NCBI GenBank assembly: GCA_025602905.1
Contig: JAHLKI010000004.1
Coordinates: 682,001 to 746,000 of the forward strand
Direction of reading: 5' to 3'
DNA: 64,000 bases
DNA from: Phlyctochytrium arcticum
Lineage: Eukaryota; Chytridiomycota; Chytridiomycetes; Chytridiales; Chytridiaceae
A program made the position numbers and the translations under genes. The notes beneath the pieces were generated by a model. It did not search any database, had not been told where the DNA came from, and was given only the letters and a program-made list of their open reading frames with translations. Positions 59,278 through 64,000 of the stretch are shown here, in pieces; position 1 is the stretch's first letter; every line of letters starts with the position of its first letter.

Positions 59278-60942
59278 CTACACATTGATAACGCGCGACA
59301 ACTTTTGTATCCTATTCAGCAACAAATCGCCCTGTTTGATTGTTGATTGATACTGTGCATTCTTGGCATCGGGACGATTGGTCTCGACAATGCCGCCCAC
59401 TTTGTCAATCACGGCGTTCAGACGGCCAGCAGCAATGTACTTTGACAAATCACTGGGTGACATAACGCGTTAATGGGATACACAATGGAAGCAAGGAATA
59501 ATAATATGACAAACCTGTCGATCCAGTCCTCCGTCACTCCAAACGACGTGGCCATGCTTTCGATACTCAGACTGCGGTAAGATTCCAAGAGTTGGGCGTA
59601 AACTGCGATACGCATTTCACGGACGTAGTACCGGTAGTGAGCGTTGAGCAAACGGTCGTACTTGATGGTTTGCTCAATAGCAGCTATAGGATATCGGCAT
59701 GTTAAGCTATTTTGGATTCGAAAATCGCGCAAACACGTTGTGACTAACCTAGCGACTGGAAGAATTGGGCGTACTGGCAGTTGTACAGGGATGTCGCAAA
59801 CTCGGATAGATTGGGGATTTCATGAATGACCTCAAGAATCTCAGGAGCATTGATGACCTGATAATCACACGTGTCAAAATGTGCACTCAATCGGAATATG
59901 AAATCACACTACGCACCTTTGACTTGAATTCCGGTCGCTTAAGCGTCAGTGCAGCCGTCAAAACGGTGTATTTGACAAAGTCCTTGTATTCCATCAATTC
60001 CGTTGATGTGAAAGTTGCCAATGTCTCCAAGAAGAGGTTGACAGAGCCCTTAAAGTCACGAATGGAAATGCGATAGGTCCCTTCGTACACCTTGAGCCGG
60101 TTCCGTCGGTCCCAGTCTCCACCTTCCTCAATCAAGCTAACCCACCCAAATCAGCGACCATTACGTGGTTGAAAAGGGACCCTGTATACCTACATTTTGG
60201 CCTTTTCAATGTTGCGAGAGATCAAGTCATCATCACGGAAGAAGAATCCGATCCGAATGCAGGCGAAAACTAAATCGATACGGTGCCCAAGAGGTCCCGT
60301 CTTTTCGAACGCTGTCTTGTACGCCTCCAAAGCCTCGTCCTGTAATCCGGCATGTTAAAAACATTTTGATGGTCCAAATTGAGAGGCAGAATTACCTTGC
60401 TCCCGATCCGTGCATAGAACTGTGCTTTAGCAATCAGGGCATCACTAATTTCCGTCTCTCCCAAGTTCTTTTCCGCATCCTCCAGTTTGTCATCCAAGCG
60501 TTTTAGCTCCTCGGCATTGGCAGTGCGCATCTGAGTCAACAGAGTTTGATCGACCGGAATGGAAAATTCGTCACAGATGATTTGATAATACGGTGCCATG
60601 TCTAGACGGCGTGGAAAGTAAGTGTGCTTGGTCAAGGATATGCCAAATTTCTGGGATGCTTACTGTCCGTCTTGACGGCCTCCAAGAGCTTTTTGATGGT
60701 CTCATCCCTGACATCTTTTGGACCCGATGTAATCATAAAATGGTGCTGGGCGATATCCAAGTTTGGAATCTAGCAAGAAGTAGGTTTTAGAGAGGAGGAA
60801 GCCGTCTAGTGGATTTGGAAAAGTGCCCGACGCCAACGTTGCCTTCAACAAGATCGCGATGGTTGAAGCATCATGGACCCTTGCAGTTCGACGTTTCCGT
60901 TGTCCCAAGTCCGTGACCAACCTTGGGAATGACTTCGCTCAT
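59278..60942 (-). CDS. RPN7: 26S proteasome lid subunit RPN7/PSMD6
   Basis: PCI-domain subunit of the proteasome lid. The first exon is 21 nt (60922-60942, MSEVIPK), joined to [16 protein letters not shown]. Further blocks: [111 protein letters not shown], then the PCI winged helix [39 protein letters not shown], and the C-terminal helix [17 protein letters not shown]. Joins across the 50-70 nt introns are in frame; product about 390 aa, normal for PSMD6. Divergent from the small orphan gene at 61152, with 209 bp between start codons. Confidence 0.95.
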
Positions 60943-61151
60943 CTTGATCTAGTTCTTGCTGGATATTTGGTAGTTTCTTGTGATTGCAGGACAGGAATTT
61001 CAGCGACGATCACAGCGAAACGTAACCTATTATTCCGACTCCAGGCTCTCCAGCACACTAGTAGGTGGCGCAGCACGCGTTGATGCAGTGAAAGCGCCCC
61101 AACTCCGAAAGCATTCCGGCAAACAATCCTAAAGTCTTTTCTATATAAATT

Positions 61152-61697
61152 ATGCGTTTTCAGCAGGCACTTCTTTTGCAGAAGCAGCAGGCCGAGCAGG
61201 AGGTCAAGCGGGAAGAGTGGGAAAAGAAGTACAAGCCTGTCTATGACCTTATCAACGGCGACTATGAGGACGCAAGGGTAAGCAATGCTCCGTCTTTTGC
61301 TGCTTTGGGGCCGTTTGTAGCGTCCAGTCAAGTCCAGTGTGCGCTAATCTCAAACTCTTTGATCTATTAGAAAAAGCACGACCCAATAGCTCGCTCACTC
61401 GAGCGCTTGGGGTACAAATCAGACCCATCGCATCCCCCAACAACATCTTCCGCCGCCGCACACCACCACCCCGCAACATCACACTCCATATCTTCAGCGT
61501 CGTCCTTATTGAAACCGCTATCCCATTTATCGCTGTCCGGTCGCGGGTCCTCTCATGATGGGCGTGGAGTCAATGGCGGCCCATTATCCGTGCACCATCC
61601 GCAGAGACCGAACAACTCAAGAAGGCAAACCACAATACATTCCCAGGTACCTCGGAGCAGCAATGGGGAAGGACCCTCCCTTGCACGATCGCAATAA
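61152..61697 (+). CDS. Small orphan protein with charged N-terminal helix and disordered tail
   Basis: Two exons (61152-61277, 61371-61697) give 150 aa. I do not recognise the family. The N-terminal 60 residues (MRFQQALLLQKQQAEQEVKR, EWEKKYKPVYDLINGDYEDA, RKKHDPIARSLERLGYKS) look like a folded or helical domain and span the intron, which supports the gene. The remainder is His/Ser/Pro-rich and probably disordered. A TATATAAA-like sequence lies only a few bases before the ATG, so the real transcription start needs checking. It shares its upstream region with RPN7, which may mean coregulation but does not define a function. Confidence 0.6.
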
Positions 61698-62076
61698 TAG
61701 TTCCGTCCTGGTGAACGTGTAGATAGGTTTAGCTTAAGGTCTCAATTAAATGTTTACTTCCCAATTTTCCCCAGAATTTTCTCCAGCACATCCGTATGCT
61801 GCTTGAATATGCCCCCTTCTCCTTCACCATGTACTGTGTATATATATATACCATGTAAGATTTCCGTCTTTGCAACTTTGCGGTTGATCAAATGCAAATC
61901 AAATGAGCGCGTGGTCACCGGGACTCACTCTCATAATAAATAGTCCAGCACCAGACCCTTCCTCTGGACATTCTTTCAGGATCCCACTGACTGATCTGCG
62001 CCAAATTCCCCGGCCGACACAGTATTATACCGTCCTTAATCCTGTACCTTCATCACTGTCGGCGTAGCGTTTAAAA
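61698..62076. other. Intergenic upstream of the PHD-JmjC gene
   Basis: No gene seen. A (TA)n-rich stretch TATATATATA lies near 61840-61850. Confidence 0.4.
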
Positions 62077-64000
62077 ATGAGTGCTGATCTGGGGTCGTCT
62101 GGCGAGGCTACCCCACCCTCGAGGTCGAGCAGTGTCATGACGCCTGATTCAAGGGACGACGAAGATAAAATTCGACTTTACTGCTTTTGTCTGTCGGACG
62201 GAAAGGATGGTCGCTTTATGATCCAGTGCGACGGCTGCAAAGAGTGGTACCATGGTAAAGTCAAATGCCTGCGCTGAGGATCTTGCCAAAAATTCATGTG
62301 ATTGTATTAGGCGAATGTGTTGTGCCAATATTGACTGTCGATGATGTACAGTATCTTCAAAAGTACTTTTGCAAATTGGTATGCTTCTACTTAGTTTTAT
62401 TATACGGTCGCCTGCTGAATGATGGGTTTAGTGTGAGCCGACAAGAGGGAAGAGTGTCTGTAAGTCGAACATTTGGATGGAATAAACAAATGCAAGGGAG
62501 CTGATGCACCTGGCGCGTATAGATGTGGAGCCCACGAGAAAGTCTAAACGGGATCGGACCCAAGTCAATTATAATGAGCTGCACCAAGGATTGGCGGTAG
62601 AGGAATTGCGGTTCACCAAAGTCCTTCGTGCCCGCACCTTTGCCAAAGATCGTTTTCAGCGAATGAAAGGCCATGAAGTTACTATAGATTGGGCCCGGAA
62701 ATCAGGACTGAGGGAGCCAGTCGTTGTACCGACACCGGAAGGATTGGGTATGAAGATGCCGGCCAATACCCTCTCGGTATTTGAAATTCTTGGATCCACA
62801 TGGAAACTTGAGAGTTAAAACTGTCATCAGGTCCGAGATGTAGCTAAAATATGTGGGCCCGAGCGTGAAGTCGACGTCATTGAAGTTTCGACCCAGTCAG
62901 AGAGAAGCATGACCCTCAATCAATGGGCAGATTATTTCGAAAAATCCCCAGCAGCACGGGGACGCATTCTGAATGTGAGCCGCGACAGGACCCAATATGA
63001 CCATCCTATTTGTTGACTCGTCTCCATAGGTCATAAGTTTGGAGTTTAGTGAAACACAGCTTGCCTCACAAGTCGTGCGCCCGCGGCTCGTGCGTGAAAT
63101 AGATTGGACCGACAACTTTTGGCCGCATAGTTTGAAAGCGAGGAACGATTACCCACATGTCCAACTCTACTGCTTGATGAGCGTGAAGGATAGCTACACA
63201 GAGTACGCACACTCCACCCATTAGGCTCCTCTTTGAAACCAACTGACACGTTTTGCAGCTTTCATATCGATTTTGGAGGTTCATCCGTCTTTTACCATCT
63301 TCTTGCGGGCAAAAAAGTATTTTACTTCATTGAGCCAACCAAAAACAACTTGAAAAAGGTACACTATCATATGTGCGATCATCCACTATACCTAAGCTAA
63401 AACGACCCAAAAGTATGAAAAATGGTCATCGTCCCCGGAGCAATCAAATACTTTTTTGGGGGACGAGATCCGGGATGGGGCGATCGAAGTACATTTGGAG
63501 GCTGGAAATACGTAAGATCTACTTTGCCTTCTTAGTATCAACAGCGGCTAACTGGGCGTGGTAGTATGATTATACCAACTGGCTGGGTAATTCATCTCGT
63601 CGACAAAAACCTTGGGTTGAACTGACTGAAAATTGATCTGATAGATACATGCCGTATACACGCCAGCCGATTCTATGGTTATAGGTGGAAATTTTCTCCA
63701 GGGTAACTCATATTGAAGATAAATAGTCAAAGAATCTAATGTGTCGTCTAGGACTAAACATTCGCGGTCAACTGGCTATACAAGAAGTTGAAAAACGTAC
63801 CCTGGTTCCTGCTAAATTCCGGTATAGTCTTCAATTCCTCTAAGTCAGGCCGCGTCCGTCTAAAGCTTCCCTTTAGGTTCCCCTTTTTCGACAAGATGCA
63901 GTGGTATGCCGCTAAAAATTATTTGCGTCTTTTACGAGGTAAGTCGATCTCGGATAACTTACTGCGCATTCTTTAAAATAAACCTCAGCACGGCCAATGA
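62077..64000 (+). CDS. PHD-JmjC histone lysine demethylase (JHD1/KDM2-KDM7 type), 3' partial
   Basis: Fe(II)/2-oxoglutarate histone demethylase, cut by the window end. ATG at 62077 ([20 protein letters not shown]). PHD finger: [45 protein letters not shown] across two introns, then |[20 protein letters not shown]. Linker helices [18 protein letters not shown] lead to the JmjC domain: [82 protein letters not shown] (metal His and Asp), [40 protein letters not shown] (distal His), [20 protein letters not shown]. The domain order matches Jhd1/KDM7 enzymes acting on H3K36, H3K9 or H4K20; the site is not decided. Introns are 45-65 nt. Confidence 0.9.

Overview
The window is nuclear DNA from a zoosporic (flagellated) fungus, most likely a chytrid-type lineage. 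Genes carry many short spliceosomal introns (about 50-80 nt, GT..AG, often with a CTAAT/CTGAC-like branch site). Typical fungal proteins occur (bifunctional ARG5,6, SLA1, a GCN4-type bZIP, mS23, MGM1) beside two cilium/basal-body genes that non-flagellated fungi have lost (IFT80 and CEP131/AZI1). I could not run any search. Species assignment is not attempted, and family calls rest on recognised motifs and on exon joins traced by eye.

Layout. 0-10 kb: 3' part of IFT80, a SWI3/RSC8-type chromatin remodelling subunit, an AlkB-type dioxygenase and the mitochondrial fusion dynamin MGM1/OPA1. 10-21 kb: a membrane-anchored basic protein, a NIT2-type omega-amidase, CEP131, eIF3g, DCP1 and mitoribosomal mS23. 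21-28 kb: a GCN4-like bZIP gene with GCN4-type sites in its own promoter, then a lineage-specific block with two tandem GPI-type aspartic proteases, a decayed promoter-plus-start copy upstream, and a degenerate tandem repeat downstream. 28-41 kb: an NDUFA4-like protein, a candidate SFR1/MEI5 recombination mediator, tRNA-Asp(GUC), the divergent ER pair FAF2/UBXD8 and UBAC2, RPS19, ARG5,6 divergent from KIN17, and a LYAR-type zinc-finger protein divergent from uroporphyrinogen-III synthase. 41-53 kb: a METTL2/TRM140 tRNA methyltransferase divergent from TFIIF-beta, an F-box protein, PHYHD1, MED4 divergent from WRAP53/TCAB1, and CTP synthase. 53-64 kb: SLA1, an unassigned interval with a compact promoter, ADE8, proteasome RPN7, a small orphan gene, and a PHD-JmjC histone demethylase cut by the window end.

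Most genes are housekeeping and tightly packed. At least seven head-to-head pairs share 131-346 bp between start codons. The most interesting signals are regulatory or evolutionary. (1) A self-regulatory GCN4-type circuit: two perfect TGAGTCA sites plus a near match and a short upstream ORF before the bZIP gene, and a perfect TGACTCA site before ARG5,6. (2) A head-to-head FAF2-UBAC2 pair whose animal counterparts physically interact at the ER. (3) The protease block with its relic start region. (4) A recurrent intergenic RFX-like CATGGCAAC motif, once inside a CCAAT/X-box/TATA promoter with no recognisable gene behind it.
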